A stretch of DNA of 64,000 nucleotides from Puccinia triticina (Eukaryota > Basidiomycota > Pucciniomycetes > Pucciniales > Pucciniaceae). The notes beneath the pieces are model-generated. The model was not told where the DNA came from and did not search any database. It saw only the letters and a list, made by a program, of their open reading frames with translations. Positions 31,943 to 42,020 of this stretch are shown here, one piece after another (within the stretch, counting starts at the first letter, position 1; every line of letters begins with the position of its first letter). The stretch covers positions 1,116,001 through 1,180,000 of the forward strand of contig NC_070558.1 in NCBI RefSeq assembly GCF_026914185.1. Reading direction: 5' to 3'. A program made the translations under genes and the position numbers.

Positions 31943-33078
31943 ATGACCGGTACAGACCGGCATTGAGCGGATTAACATCTCCCCTCAATGACCGGTCTGT
32001 ACCGGACCACCGGTCATTGAGGGAAATCACACCTCTTGATGACCGGTCTGTGCCGGTCATCGAGGGGGGTAACATCTCCTCTTGATGACCGGTCTGTGCC
32101 GGTCACCGAGGGGACTCACACCTCTCGATGACCGGCGCGGACCGGTCACACCTCCCGATGACCGGCACAGACTGGTCATCGAGGGGACTCACACCTCGAT
32201 GATCGTTCACACCGGTCATCAAGGCTAATAACACCTCCCCTCGATGGGTCATCACCGGTCATCGAGAGGGCTCACACCTCTCGATGATCGGTCAGTCCGG
32301 TCATCGAGGGTAATAACACCTCTCGATGACCGGTCATCGAGGGGAATAACACCTCCTCTGGATGACCGGTGTGTACCAGTCATCGAGGGGAGGTGCTACT
32401 CTCAATGACCGGTCGGTCTGACCGGTCATCGAGAGGAGGTGCTACTCCCCCCGGTGACCGGCACAGACCGGTCATCGAGGGGACTCACACCTCTCAATGA
32501 CCGGTGATGACCGGTCATCGAGAGGACTCACACCTCCCGATGACCGGCACAGAGGGGTCATTGAGAGGACTCACACCTCTCGATGACCGGTCAGACCGGT
32601 CATCAAGGGTAATAACACTCGATGACCGGTGATGACCGGTCATCGAGGTGAGACACATCTCTCGATGACCGGTCTGTGCCGGTCATCGAGGGGAGTAACA
32701 TCTTCTCTTGATGACCGGTCAGACCGACCGGTCATCGAGAGTAGCACCTCGCCTCGATGACTCGTACACACCGGTCATCGAGAGGTGTTATTACCCTCGA
32801 TGACCGGTCTGACCGGTCATCGAGAAATGTGACTCACCTCGATGACCGGTGATGACCGGTCATCGAGAGGTGTGAGTCCCCTCGATGACCGGTCTGACCG
32901 ATCATCGAGAGGTGTGAGTCCTCTCGATGACCGGACTGTGCCGGTCATTGGGAGGTGTGACTGATGACCGGTCCGCGCCGGTCATCGAGAGGTGGGAGTC
33001 CCCTCGATGACCGGTAAAGACCGGTCATCAAGAGGTGGGAGTCCCCTCGATGACCGGTAAAGACCGGTCATCGAGAGT
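31943..33078. repeat. Palindromic repeat array, about 27 hairpin modules
   Basis: About 27 modules of the form CTCGATGACCGGT ... ACCGGTCATCGAG, spaced about 42 nt apart. Each module is itself an inverted repeat with a 0-8-nt centre. Spacers come in a few types (GACTCACACCTC, TAATAACACCTC, AGGTGCTACTC); after about 32.75 kb they appear as their reverse complements, so the whole array is also a large imperfect palindrome. No ORF is conserved. Confidence 0.93.
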
Positions 33079-33104
33079 ACACGGCGGGGGTGCTTCCTGG
33101 CCCG

Positions 33105-33240
33105 CGCGTTTGTGGAGACGACGGGATCACCGGCTCTGTGAAATCCACGTGGATTTCACTGCTCCTCCCGTCGTCTCCACCCTTCCGTGGAAAATGCGTG
33201 GAGACGACAAGCTTTCCCGTCGTCTCCACCCGCCTGGGAT
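33105..33240. repeat. Nested palindromes next to the array
   Basis: A perfect 22-nt palindrome at 33138-33159 (half-site GTGAAATCCAC) lies inside a 15-bp inverted repeat (GTGGAGACGACGGGA at 33112-33126, complement at 33166-33180). A further GTGGAGACGAC ... GTCGTCTCCAC pair lies at about 33199-33230. Confidence 0.85.
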
Positions 33241-33528
33241 TTCCACGTCAAGAATGACGAGGATTCCACGGCCGCCTGCGGGATCGCGGTGGAGCCCACG
33301 AGCACAGGGGCAGCCGTGGATTTCCTGTTGTTCTGAACAACGAGGAAACCACAGCAACGGGGGCATCGCCGGTGGAAACGACAAGAGCCAACGAAGGGAT
33401 CTCCCCGTCGCCTGTTGGTGCATTCACACCCATCGTGGGCGTGGAAATGGCTGCCCATGGAGGCTCACAGACCTGTCGGGCATTAAAGTCCCCAGGTCTC
33501 CCTCCATCTCAGCATCTGCCATCCGAAA

Positions 33529-34235
33529 ATGGCCAACGAACCGGCCCAGTCCGACGGCCTCAGTTTCCTCAGTGAGTTTCCAATGCGCCAAGCTCAACGC
33601 CCGATGAAGAGAAACCCTCTGACAATGATGAGGCTTGCCCGTCAAGCCACTCAAGCTCCGCGAGACATTTGGAAAATTACGACTCAGATGAGTCAGCCAT
33701 TGACACCCCAACCAACAACTCACCAGATGCTCCCATCCAGGCCACTTATACCGAGAAGGCCGTCAAACCTCCCATCCAAGCGCCGTCAACCAAAGATCTT
33801 GTCAAGACGGGTTTGATCTTTGAGGGAAGCTCAGTGAATGAACTCGCCTCCCGACCCGGCGATTCCACCAGCAAGACGACTGAGGACGACAGATCCCCCC
33901 CACCACCCGCTCAAGGTATTGCGAACTCAGCTCACCAGACTCCCTTGATCGCTCCCTCGATCGTGTTATTGGATGGTCCGCCGAGCTCATGGGATTCGAA
34001 CTCAGCTCACCTGACTGCCTCGATCGCTCCCTCAATCGTGTTATTGGATGGTCCGCCGAGCTCATGGGAATCCTCCGCGCCCGCAGAAGGACAGGCGAGA
34101 CAACCTGTTTTCCCTGATGTTGTGTTGTTGGATGGTCCCCCAAGTTCCTGGGATTCAAACAGTGCCCTCAGAAAGCGGGCCCAAACACCAAACTATCCTC
34201 CTCCACCGACACCAAGACCCCGCCGCTCAAAATAG
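33529..34235 (+). pseudogene. Repeat-containing hypothetical protein
   Basis: The open frame 33570-34235 includes LENYDSDESAIDTPTNN and ends in a basic tail (TPRPRRSK). It contains three copies of a 16-residue repeat, IVLLDGPPSSWDSNS-like, separated by Ala/Ser-rich linkers. An upstream ATG at 33529 (MANEPAQSDGLSFLS) is in another frame, so an intron or frameshift joins them. No known domain. It faces the end of the transposase-OTU gene. Confidence 0.35.
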
Positions 34236-34715
34236 TTGTTTGGAAGCTTTTATTTTCCACTTTTCTCCTTTGTATCTACTACTCCATGGAATGATAAACC
34301 AATGAATACACACTTGTTTTTTCACTCTACACTGGCTCTTAGATTACTTGTGTCTCTCTTTCAATACTCAGTAATATATATATTTATATATATTGAACTG
34401 AAACTGCTAGTGAGTGTCCAATTGAGGTCAAATTTAAGCTGTGGCAGAGGCACTCTAAGCTGTGGCAAAGGCACTCTAAGCTGGGGAGGAGGCACTCTGA
34501 ACTGATGTGGCAGATGGACTCCAAACATTGTTATTATAAGATTCACATCATATTTTCTCAAAACAATCATATAATTTTTCATAAAAACACCTGTCAACTG
34601 TTTGGTTATCTTATTAGGCTACTCTGCTCCTATTTGATAATTATAGATCAAACAATAAGACTAACTAAGAAATCAACTACGCAGTCTTGATTTCTTACTG
34701 TATCAGGCATTGCAT
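34236..34715. other. AT-rich non-coding stretch with a short tandem repeat
   Basis: 34437-34503 has three imperfect units of GCTGTGGCAAAGGCACTCTAA. The rest is AT-rich, with no gene recognised. Confidence 0.5.
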
Positions 34716-35141
34716 TCATTTCTTTTTCTGCAATTTTTTCAAATATTCACGTTGTTCTACCACTCTACCATGTAAAAATTCACGTTTTGCCACCACTCTA
34801 TCATATTCCTTCTTCACAGTGTTGATGGTCTTTTCAAAAGCTCCCCCATCTTTGCACACTAGGGTGTGCTTAGCCATGCAGTGTTGATATTTTTGCCGCC
34901 AGGCTAATTGTGCTTCTGAAATTGTCTCTCCCACATATCCAGCTGGTGTTGGGACTAGTAAATGATCCTTATCTACAAATGTGATAGCAACAAAATGTGC
35001 CTTTGATGGAATCAAAGCAAATGTAATTGGCTGATTGTCATTTGGTAGAACAAAGTCCGGGAAAAATGATGTACTTTCATATGGCGAATAGAAACAAACT
35101 GGGGTCTGATATGTATTTGAAATAATTTTTCCCATTCCTGG
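34716..35141 (-). pseudogene. Transposase-OTU gene, C-terminal segment
   Basis: Last 141 codons and stop of the OTU peptidase gene, continuing in frame from 40945 once Gypsy-3 and one TSD are removed (VEYWMTM/PGMGKIISNTY). It contains the OTU C-terminal block ITFALIPSKAHFVAITFVD with the predicted catalytic His, then a Lys-rich coiled-coil-like tail ending KKLQKKK. Confidence 0.75.
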
Positions 35142-35262
35142 CATCGTGTTATGAGCTGCGCCCGCGCGCCAGACTCATCCAGGGACATGTCTGGTAGTTA
35201 CACATACATGTCATGCTCCTCACCATAAGGAGGAGCCGGGGGAAGATCCTTTCTCTTTCCCC

Positions 35263-35341
35263 ATCTAGCAATCTACAAACTAGCTAGGATCACCGGACCG
35301 CCTCCCAACCCCGATAGACAGCCCATTACATATTGCTAGAT
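35263..35341 (+). promoter_or_regulatory. Candidate self-priming site of Gypsy-3
   Basis: Directly after the 5' LTR, ATTGCTAGAT (35332-35341) is the exact complement of ATCTAGCAAT inside the LTR (35263-35272). No tRNA-complementary TGG site is seen. Tf1/sushi-type chromoviruses prime reverse transcription with their own RNA 5' end, which would fit if transcription starts near 35262. Confidence 0.5.
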
Positions 35342-35497
35342 CCATACACGGGGAACGAGGCAGAAAAAAGAAAAATCTAACCGACGATCAACGAAAGAAC
35401 CAAACAGAAAGACCAAAGAACCGAACAGAAAGACCAAAGAACCAAACAGAAAGACCACCAAACCAGAACCGAACCCAGACACAAACGAACCTCCATA

Positions 35498-36508
35498 ATG
35501 GACAAAGATGCTACAAAGCTTAGAGCCCGAATTGAAGAGCTCGCGGCCTCCATCCAAGAAGAACGAAACCTCCGACAACGGGCCGAGGCCGAACTCGCAG
35601 CGGCTAGAGCAGGCATGGTCGCCCCGGCGGTGGTGCCTATCCTCCCAGGACAACCGCAGAACGCGCCACAAGCTCAGGACGAAGGTCCCGCGAAAGGACC
35701 CAAAGTCGGCCTACCAGACAAGTACGACGGCACAAAGGGACCGAAGGCGGAGGTCTACGTGACCCAGATCGGCTTATACGTGCTCTCCAACCCTCGGATG
35801 TTTCCCGACGACCGCAGCAGAGTAATTTTCTCCATCTCTTATCTGACCGGCCAAGCTAGCGAGTGGGCCCAACCCTTCACAACGAAGCTCTTCGCTGGGC
35901 AACCGGTCTCGTACCTCGAATTTGCCACAGCATTCCAGATGATGTATTACGACACCGAAAGGAAATCAAGAGCGGAGAAAGCACTTCGACAGCTAAAGCA
36001 GACGAAATCGGTAGCGCATTATACATTCCAGTTCAACCAACACGCCTCCAACACAGGATGGGAGATGTCAACACTCATGAGTCAGTACCAACAGGGACTC
36101 AAGAAAGACATTAGGTTGGCGCTTGTGATCGCGCGGGCCCACTTCACAGCCCTCACCGACCTCAGCAACCTCGCCCTGAAGATCGATAACGAAATCAACG
36201 GCGCCGATCACTACGCGGGCAACCCCAACCCTACCTCGACTGACCCTAACGCCATGGACATCTCGGCGATGAAAGGAGCGCTATCGAACTCGGACAAGGC
36301 CACCATGATGCGAGCCGGGCTGTGCTTCCACTGTGGCGAAAAGGGTCATATTGCTCGAGGTTGTCCAAAGAAAGGGAAGAATAAGGCCAATGTAGACGCG
36401 AGGATCGCCGAGCTAGAGGATCAAGTACGGCGCTTAACCATGAACGAAGGGACGAGTGGAGGAGCAGGAAGGGCGGACGAATCAAAAAATGGCGATGCTC
36501 GGGTGTGA
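35498..36508 (+). CDS. gag: Gypsy-3 Gag
   Basis: 336 aa, starting ATG 35498 (MDKDATKLRARIEELAASIQ). N-terminal coiled coil, retrotransposon gag capsid domain about residues 70-230 (SYLTGQASEWAQPF, FQMMYYDTE), CCHC zinc knuckle CFHCGEKGHIARGC near residue 275, and a second short coiled coil. The ORF ends at TGA 36506-36508; pol is in the -1 frame and overlaps it. Confidence 0.88.
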   Translation: MDKDATKLRARIEELAASIQEERNLRQRAEAELAAARAGMVAPAVVPILPGQPQNAPQAQDEGPAKGPKVGLPDKYDGTKGPKAEVYVTQIGLYVLSNPRMFPDDRSRVIFSISYLTGQASEWAQPFTTKLFAGQPVSYLEFATAFQMMYYDTERKSRAEKALRQLKQTKSVAHYTFQFNQHASNTGWEMSTLMSQYQQGLKKDIRLALVIARAHFTALTDLSNLALKIDNEINGADHYAGNPNPTSTDPNAMDISAMKGALSNSDKATMMRAGLCFHCGEKGHIARGCPKKGKNKANVDARIAELEDQVRRLTMNEGTSGGAGRADESKNGDARV

Positions 36509-36528
36509 GGGTTGTGCCTCACCCGAGC
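36484..36528 (+). promoter_or_regulatory. -1 ribosomal frameshift signal, Gypsy-3 gag-pol
   Basis: Slippery heptamer A AAA AAT (36484-36490, gag phase), a 6-nt spacer, then a stem: GCTCGGG(TG)TGAGG pairs with CCTCACCCGAGC around loop GTTGTG (36497-36528; 12 bp with a 2-nt bulge). The gag stop lies within the stem, and the -1 frame continues as VRVVPHPSSG into the protease. Confidence 0.75.
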
Positions 36529-39500
36529 AGTGGGATTGTAGTAGCGAGTATCGGGGCTTGTACTATCGTTAGACTTAATGAAATCGATAACCGGCTGTTT
36601 CTCAGCGCCCCCATCTCTTCCAAGTACCACCCATGTGCCACAACCACCGCCCCCCTAGCCACATTCCTAATAGACTCTGGGGCGACCCATGATGTCATTA
36701 GCGAGGCTTACGCGTCCCGTAAGAACTTGAGCCTTAACCGATTGCCCACCGTAAGGACAATCTCCGGATTCGACGGATCCAGAAACACCTCATCGGCAGA
36801 AGTGCAATTATTTCTCGACACCGACAAACAACCGACGACGTTCATCGTCACACGACTGAAGGACACCTATGACGGAATCCTTGGCATGCCATGGGTCAAG
36901 GCCCACGGACACCTCATTGATTGGAGAACACGCCGATTCAAGACCGACACCCCGAAAATTGCCACTGCAGAGACAGTGTCGTCAGATCCGACAAAAACCT
37001 CAGCAGACGGGGAGGAGCCCGGCCTGAGGCACGCGAGGATAACTGACAAGGGGGTGCGCGCTTCATGCCGATTAACACCCCCGCGATGTGAGTCTAGTTC
37101 CCCCTCTCCCTATCCCTACTGAGCAGAATGTATAGGAACATCTGGCAAGCGGGTACCTCCGTTAGAACACAACCCACAGGTCCCGTTGGATTTATATACG
37201 ACGAAAACCGGAACCGGGAATAGGCAAGCCACATCAACCCCAGAAGCCAATAACAGGGAGATCGCCGCCACTATTGCGGTGTCGTCATGTCCAAAAAGAA
37301 CCTCAACAGACGGGGAGGAGCCCGGGTTGAGGCCAGCGAGGACAACTGACGAGGGGGTGCGCGCTTTATGCCGACTAACACCCCCGCGATGTGAGTACAA
37401 TTCTATCTCCCAGTTCCCCAACCCCTCAGATGCCGTAGGAACAACTGGCCAGCGGGTACATTTTCTGGAAAGACCGCTACAGGAACCGGAGACACTTACA
37501 GGCCACGTTTGCGCGGCGAAGTCGTCCTGGTCAACATCAGCAAAGCTAGCCGCGGACGCCAAAGCGACAGAACCGCAGCGAATGCCTGAAGAACTAGTAC
37601 CGGAGGTCTATCACCGGTACCTGAGCATGTTTAGGAAGTCAGAGGCCCAGAAGCTCCCCCCTAGAAGGAAGTACGACTTCCGCGTCGACCTCCTACCCGG
37701 AACTCTCCCGCAAGCCAGCCACATCATTCCACTATTGCCGGCGGAAAATGACGCGTTGGATAAATTGATACGAGAAGGCCTAGAATACGGAACTATAAGA
37801 CGGACGACGTCACCTTGGGCGGCACCTGTCTTGTTCACAGGGAAGAAAGACGGCAACTTATGACCATGCTTCGACTACCGCAAGCTGAATGCCGTTACCG
37901 TGAAGAATAAATACCCCCTGCCACTGACGATGGATTTGGTAGACAGCTTACTTGACGCCGACCGGTTCACCAAACTGGATTTGCGGAACGCTTATGGTAA
38001 CCTCCGTGTAGCTGAGGGAGACGAGGAAAAATTAGCGTTCATTTGTCGAGCAGGACAGTTCGCGCCGCTGACAATGCCATTCGGGCCTACTGGGGCCCCG
38101 GGTTTTTTCCAATTCTTTATGCAAGATATACTATTGGGACGAATCGGGAAGGACGTGGCGGCTTACCTTGACAATATCATGATTTATACCCAGCGGGGGT
38201 CCGACCATGAAGAGGCTGTACTATCCGTACTCGAAACGCTCAGCAAACATCAACTCTGGTTGAAGCCGGAAAAGTGTGAATTTTCACGGGTGGAAGTAGA
38301 GTACCTAGGGCTCTTGATATCCTGCAACAGAGTGCGAATGGACCCGGCAAAGGTGAAAGCCGTGACCGACTGGCCAGCCCCAAACTCGGTCACAGAACTA
38401 CAAAGATTTGTAGGATTCGCAAATTTCTATCGGAGATTCATAGGGAACTTCTCTAGGACCACCAGGCCGTTGCACGACCTCACACGCGCGGACGTCAAAT
38501 TCCAGTGGGATGAACACTGTCAGACGGCCTTCGACAAGCTGAAGACAGCATTCACCACGGCGCCAATCCTGAAGATAGCCGACCCCTACAAACCTTTTTT
38601 ATTGGAATGCGACTGTTCTGATTTCGCGTTAGGGGCCGTACTTTCGCAGGAATGCAGCAGAGACGGGGAACTACACGCAGTGGCGTACCTTTCGCGGTCC
38701 CTCATCCAGGCCGAGAGGAACTATGAGATATTCAATAAGGAATTATTAGCAATTGTGGCAGCGTTCAAGGAGTGGCGCCACTACCTCGAAGGGAACCCAA
38801 ACAGACTAAAGGCGATTGTGTACACTGACCACAGAAACCTCGAGAGTTTCATGACGACGAAAGCGCTTACACGTCGACAGGTGAGATGGGCCGAAACCCT
38901 CGGTAACTTTGATTTTGAAATCGTTTTCCGCCCCGGCCGCCAGTCTACGAAGCCGGACGCACTATCTAGACGTCCCGACTTAGCCCCACGAGGAGAGGAA
39001 AAGCTGACATTCGGACAAATTCTCCGGCCGGAAAACTTAACACCCGAATCGTTTGCGGATGTAGCGGAAATCGACGAGTTCTTTGTGGACGAGTCAATCG
39101 AGCTAATGGACGCCGACTACTGGTTCGAAGTGGATGTCATGGGGGTCGAGGAGTTAACGGGATCACAGGAGGAGAAGGACACCAATCTCATTCCTTCCGA
39201 CGACGAGCTGATAAGTTCCATCCGAGAGGCCTCAGCTAATGACGAGCGACTGACCAACTTAATGACTGATTGTGAACGGCAAAATGCATCAGACAGTGAA
39301 TGGAGTCAGAAGGATGGAGTACTGTACCGAAACGGACGAGTGGAGGTCCCGGCCGACGAAGAGATCAAGACGGCTATATTGAGAAGCCGCCACGACTGCC
39401 GAATGGCGGGACACCCGGGAAGAGCCAAAACTTTGGCCCTAGTCCGGCGTTGCTTCAATTGGCCATCCATGAAGAAGTTTGTCAACCGCTATGTCGACGG

Positions 39501-40672
39501 CTGTGAATCATGCCAACGAGTTAAATCCGCGACCCAGAAGCCATTCGGCGCGCTTGAAACATTGCCAGTGCCTGCCGGGCCATGGACGGATATTGCGTAC
39601 GACCTCATCACGGACCTACCGGAATCAAATGGAAAGAACAGTATCCTCACAGTGGTAGACAGGTTCTCCAAAATGGCGCATTTCATCGGTTGCCACAAAG
39701 AATCATCGTCAGAAGAACTGGCCGACCTGATGCTTTGGCATGTCTGGAAGCTACATGGTACACCAAAAACGATCATATCGGACAGAGGAAGTGTCTTTAT
39801 CTTGGATCACAAGAGAGATAAGCAACCGAATGGGTATTAGACTTTGTCCATCGACGGCGTATCATCCCCGGACGGATGGCCAATCTGAGATCACAAATAA
39901 AGTAGTCGAACAGTACCTACGCCACTTCGTTGGGTATCGGCAGGATGATTGGGAATCCCTACTGGCTATGGCGGAATTCACGCACAACAACGGCACACAC
40001 ACGTCGACGGGGATATCGCCCTTTATGGCAAACTACGGCTTTGATCTGACGATTGGGGGAATACCCTCGTCACAACAATGTCTACCAGCGGTGGAAGAGA
40101 GACTCAAATTACTGACTTCAATACGCGAAGAACTAGCGGCGGCCCTAGAAGAATCTCAAAATGCAATGAAACGGCAATTCGACAAGCATATACGGCCGAC
40201 GCCTGATTGGAAGGTTGGCGATGAGGTGTGGCTCAGTAGCAGGAACATCTCAACGACGAGGCCAAGCCCCAAGCTAGGTCACAAATGGCTAGGACCCTTT
40301 CCGATATGCGCTAAAATCTCACCCTCCGTGTATAAACTGACGCTGCCTCTATCTATGAAAGGAGTACACCCTGTATTTCATGTCTCTATTCTCAGGAAAC
40401 ATCAACTAGATAAAATTGACGGGCGTAAATCAACGAGGCCCGAGCCAGTAACGGTCAAAGGAGAAGAGGAGTGGGAGGTGGCGGAAATTTTGGACTGTAG
40501 GAAAAGGAGGAAACGGACGGAATATCTCATCGCGTGGAAAGGATTTGGACCCGAGGACGATTCATGGGAACCCGCCGGGAATTTGGACAACTGTCAAGAC
40601 CTTGTGAAGAAATTCGACGCGAAATTCCCGGGAGCAGCGAGAAGACACGCCAGGAAGAGGAGATTCAAGTGA
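36505..40672 (+). pseudogene. pol: Gypsy-3 Pol (PR-RT-RH-INT-chromodomain), broken
   Basis: Protease LIDSGATHDVI (about 36670). A TGA at 37120-37122 and a second at 37861-37863 (DGNL-stop-PCFDYRKLN, where CGA/Arg is expected) interrupt the frame. RT follows with LDLRNAYGN and FGPTGAPGFFQ, and its catalytic box reads YLDN instead of YLDD (about 38171). RNase H: LECDCSDFALGAVL and TDHRNLE. Integrase: zinc-binding H..H..CESCQ, DIAYDLIT, SDRGSVF, DGQSEITNK, so its triad is intact; a one-base frameshift near 39797 moves the rest to another frame. The C-terminus is a chromodomain (EEWEVAEILDCRKRR ... YLIAWKGF ... SWEPAGNL), which usually targets insertion to heterochromatin. Confidence 0.85.
36958..37420 (+). 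repeat. Direct repeat in the Gypsy-3 PR-RT linker
   Basis: Two imperfect copies about 305 nt apart share CAGACGGGGAGGAGCCCG, GGGGGTGCGCGCTT and ACACCCCCGCGATGTGAGT. Each encodes DGEEPGLR...CRLTPPRCE. Confidence 0.75.
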
Positions 40673-40944
40673 GGGTTAAGCTTTTTCCCTACGGGGTTTT
40701 TTAATGCTGCCCGGGGGAGAGGACGCAGAGCCGGGGGCTTGGGCGTTAAGGGCGGGATGATGTTATGAGCTGCGCCCGCGCGCCAGACTCATCCAGGGAC
40801 ATGTCTGGTAGTTACACATACATTTCATGCTCCTCACCATAAGGAGGAGCCGGGGGAAGATCCTTTCTCTTTCCCCATCTAGCAATCTACAAACTAGCTA
40901 GGATCACCGGACCGCCTCCCAACCCCGATAGACAGCCCATTACA

Positions 40945-41314
40945 CATTGTCATCCAATATTCCACTCCACATGGTTCAGGTGACGGCGCATTCAAAATCT
41001 TTAAATGTTCTTCAACAGTGTAGAAAGGGTTGGCTTTTTGGTAGAAGACTCTCCTGTTCTTCAACTCTTCTGATAGCTCATGCCGTATGTTCATATAGTC
41101 TTCTTCTCCTCTTCCCAAAAGGAATGCTACAGACCTGAATCCACAGTGCCCATCTCCTTTAACATTAAAAATTTGTTTCACCCACGGCTGGATTGGGGTT
41201 GGAATTTCCCATATGTAGTCATCTCTCATATCAGGTGGATGAGGTTTTGGTCCTAAATCAAAAGAGTCTGACAGTGTTCTATGACTTGAGAAAGTCTTGG
41301 GTGTTGATGTTGAG
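40945..41314 (-). pseudogene. Transposase-OTU gene, OTU catalytic segment
   Basis: Reads ...STSTPKTFSSHRTL, then MRDDYIWEIPTPIQPWV and VKGDGHCGFRSVAFLLGRGE, the Asp-Gly-x-Cys active-site block of OTU cysteine peptidases. It continues into 35141 after removal of Gypsy-3 and is fed from 55976 after removal of Copia-2; lengths 845+370+426 nt keep a single frame. Confidence 0.8.
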
Positions 41315-41805
41315 GAATTTGTTGAGGTGGCTCATCTGTTGTGTGCTTCAATCTTTCATTTCACGCTTATGTCACACCATGTGACATCTTGTTCTCCCTT
41401 TCTCATGTCTCTATATAACCTGAGCAGCAGTGTTGGTTGGACCTTTCTTCATCCTTCCAACACACGCTCAACATTCGCTTCTGCTGCTCAGGTTAGTATT
41501 TCTCTTGTTTCTCATTCTCTTCATTTTCTCTCCATGTTGCAATTCATCCTTCCAACACACGCTCAACATTCGCTTCTGCTGCTCAGTCTATCGCAACAGG
41601 TTATGAGCCCAGAGCTACCTGAGCGTTACTCGCTTACAATAGAGACTTGATGAATTTGTGAATGCTTACTTGTAAGACCACGCAAACCCCTATAAGCCTA
41701 CATCTAGATCACGGGTTCAATCCCTACGCTGATCATCTTTCCTGGGTCTCATTCCCACTCTCTCTTGGGGTCAATCCCCACTTCCCATCATGTAGCAAGG
41801 GGGGG

Positions 41806-42020
41806 TGTTGAGTTGTCTGTTAGTCTGCTACCATGATGTATCACCACAGTATAGAGGGCTGTTGGATCGACCCATGAGCACTACCAACCAACCACCCAGC
41901 TGGCAGCCACAAGCGTCTGTAGCCTAGTTGGTAAAGGCAGCACTCTAGTATGTGTCTCAGCATAGCTGAGGTCGTGAGTTCGACTCTCACCAGACACATC
42001 TTCATTTTACAGTCTCTACA
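41806..42020 (+). mobile_element. Internal LTR-like segment in the Copia-2 leader
   Basis: TGTTGAGTTGTCTG ... GTCTCTACA, 215 nt, preceded by a polypurine tract (CAAGGGGGGG, to about 41805) and followed immediately by GGTTATGAGTCCCAGC, a second Copia-type primer-binding site. PPT-LTR-PBS order implies a junction between two elements of a related family. It contains the tRNA-like sequence at 41913-41998. Confidence 0.6.
41913..41998 (+). tRNA. tRNA-like sequence, isotype unresolved
   Basis: 86 nt. Acceptor GCGTCTG pairs with CAGACAC except for one C-A mismatch; D-arm GCCT-AGTTGGTAA-AGGC; T-arm GTGAG-TTCGACT-CTCAC with a good B box. The anticodon arm is poor (GCAC ... GTGT around TCTAGTAT, possibly anticodon AGT), and CTCAGC-ATA-GCTGAG could be a long variable arm or lie in an intron. 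More likely a tRNA-derived relic carried in an LTR than a functional gene. Confidence 0.45.

Larger units (their letters stand above)
35147..40944 (+). mobile_element. Gypsy-3, chromovirus-type Ty3 element
   Basis: Two 184-nt LTRs (35147-35330 and 40761-40944), TGTTATGAGC ... CCCATTACA, with target duplication CATCG/CATTG (35142-35146, 40945-40949; one mismatch). Order gag, PR, RT, RNase H, integrase, chromodomain. A polypurine tract GGGCGGGATGA precedes the 3' LTR. The element carries several inactivating changes and lies inside the transposase-OTU gene. Confidence 0.9.

Noticed and set aside
31943..33078. CRISPR-like array
   Set aside because: Repeats are inverted within themselves, spacers are drawn from a few repeated types, and the genome is fungal.
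33035..33607. 190-codon plus-strand ORF
   Set aside because: Composed of palindromic repeat sequence; biased composition and no recognisable domain.
37088..37135. Short intron removing the Gypsy-3 pol stop
   Set aside because: The GT-AG choices tried (39 and 48 nt) both create a new stop at the join.
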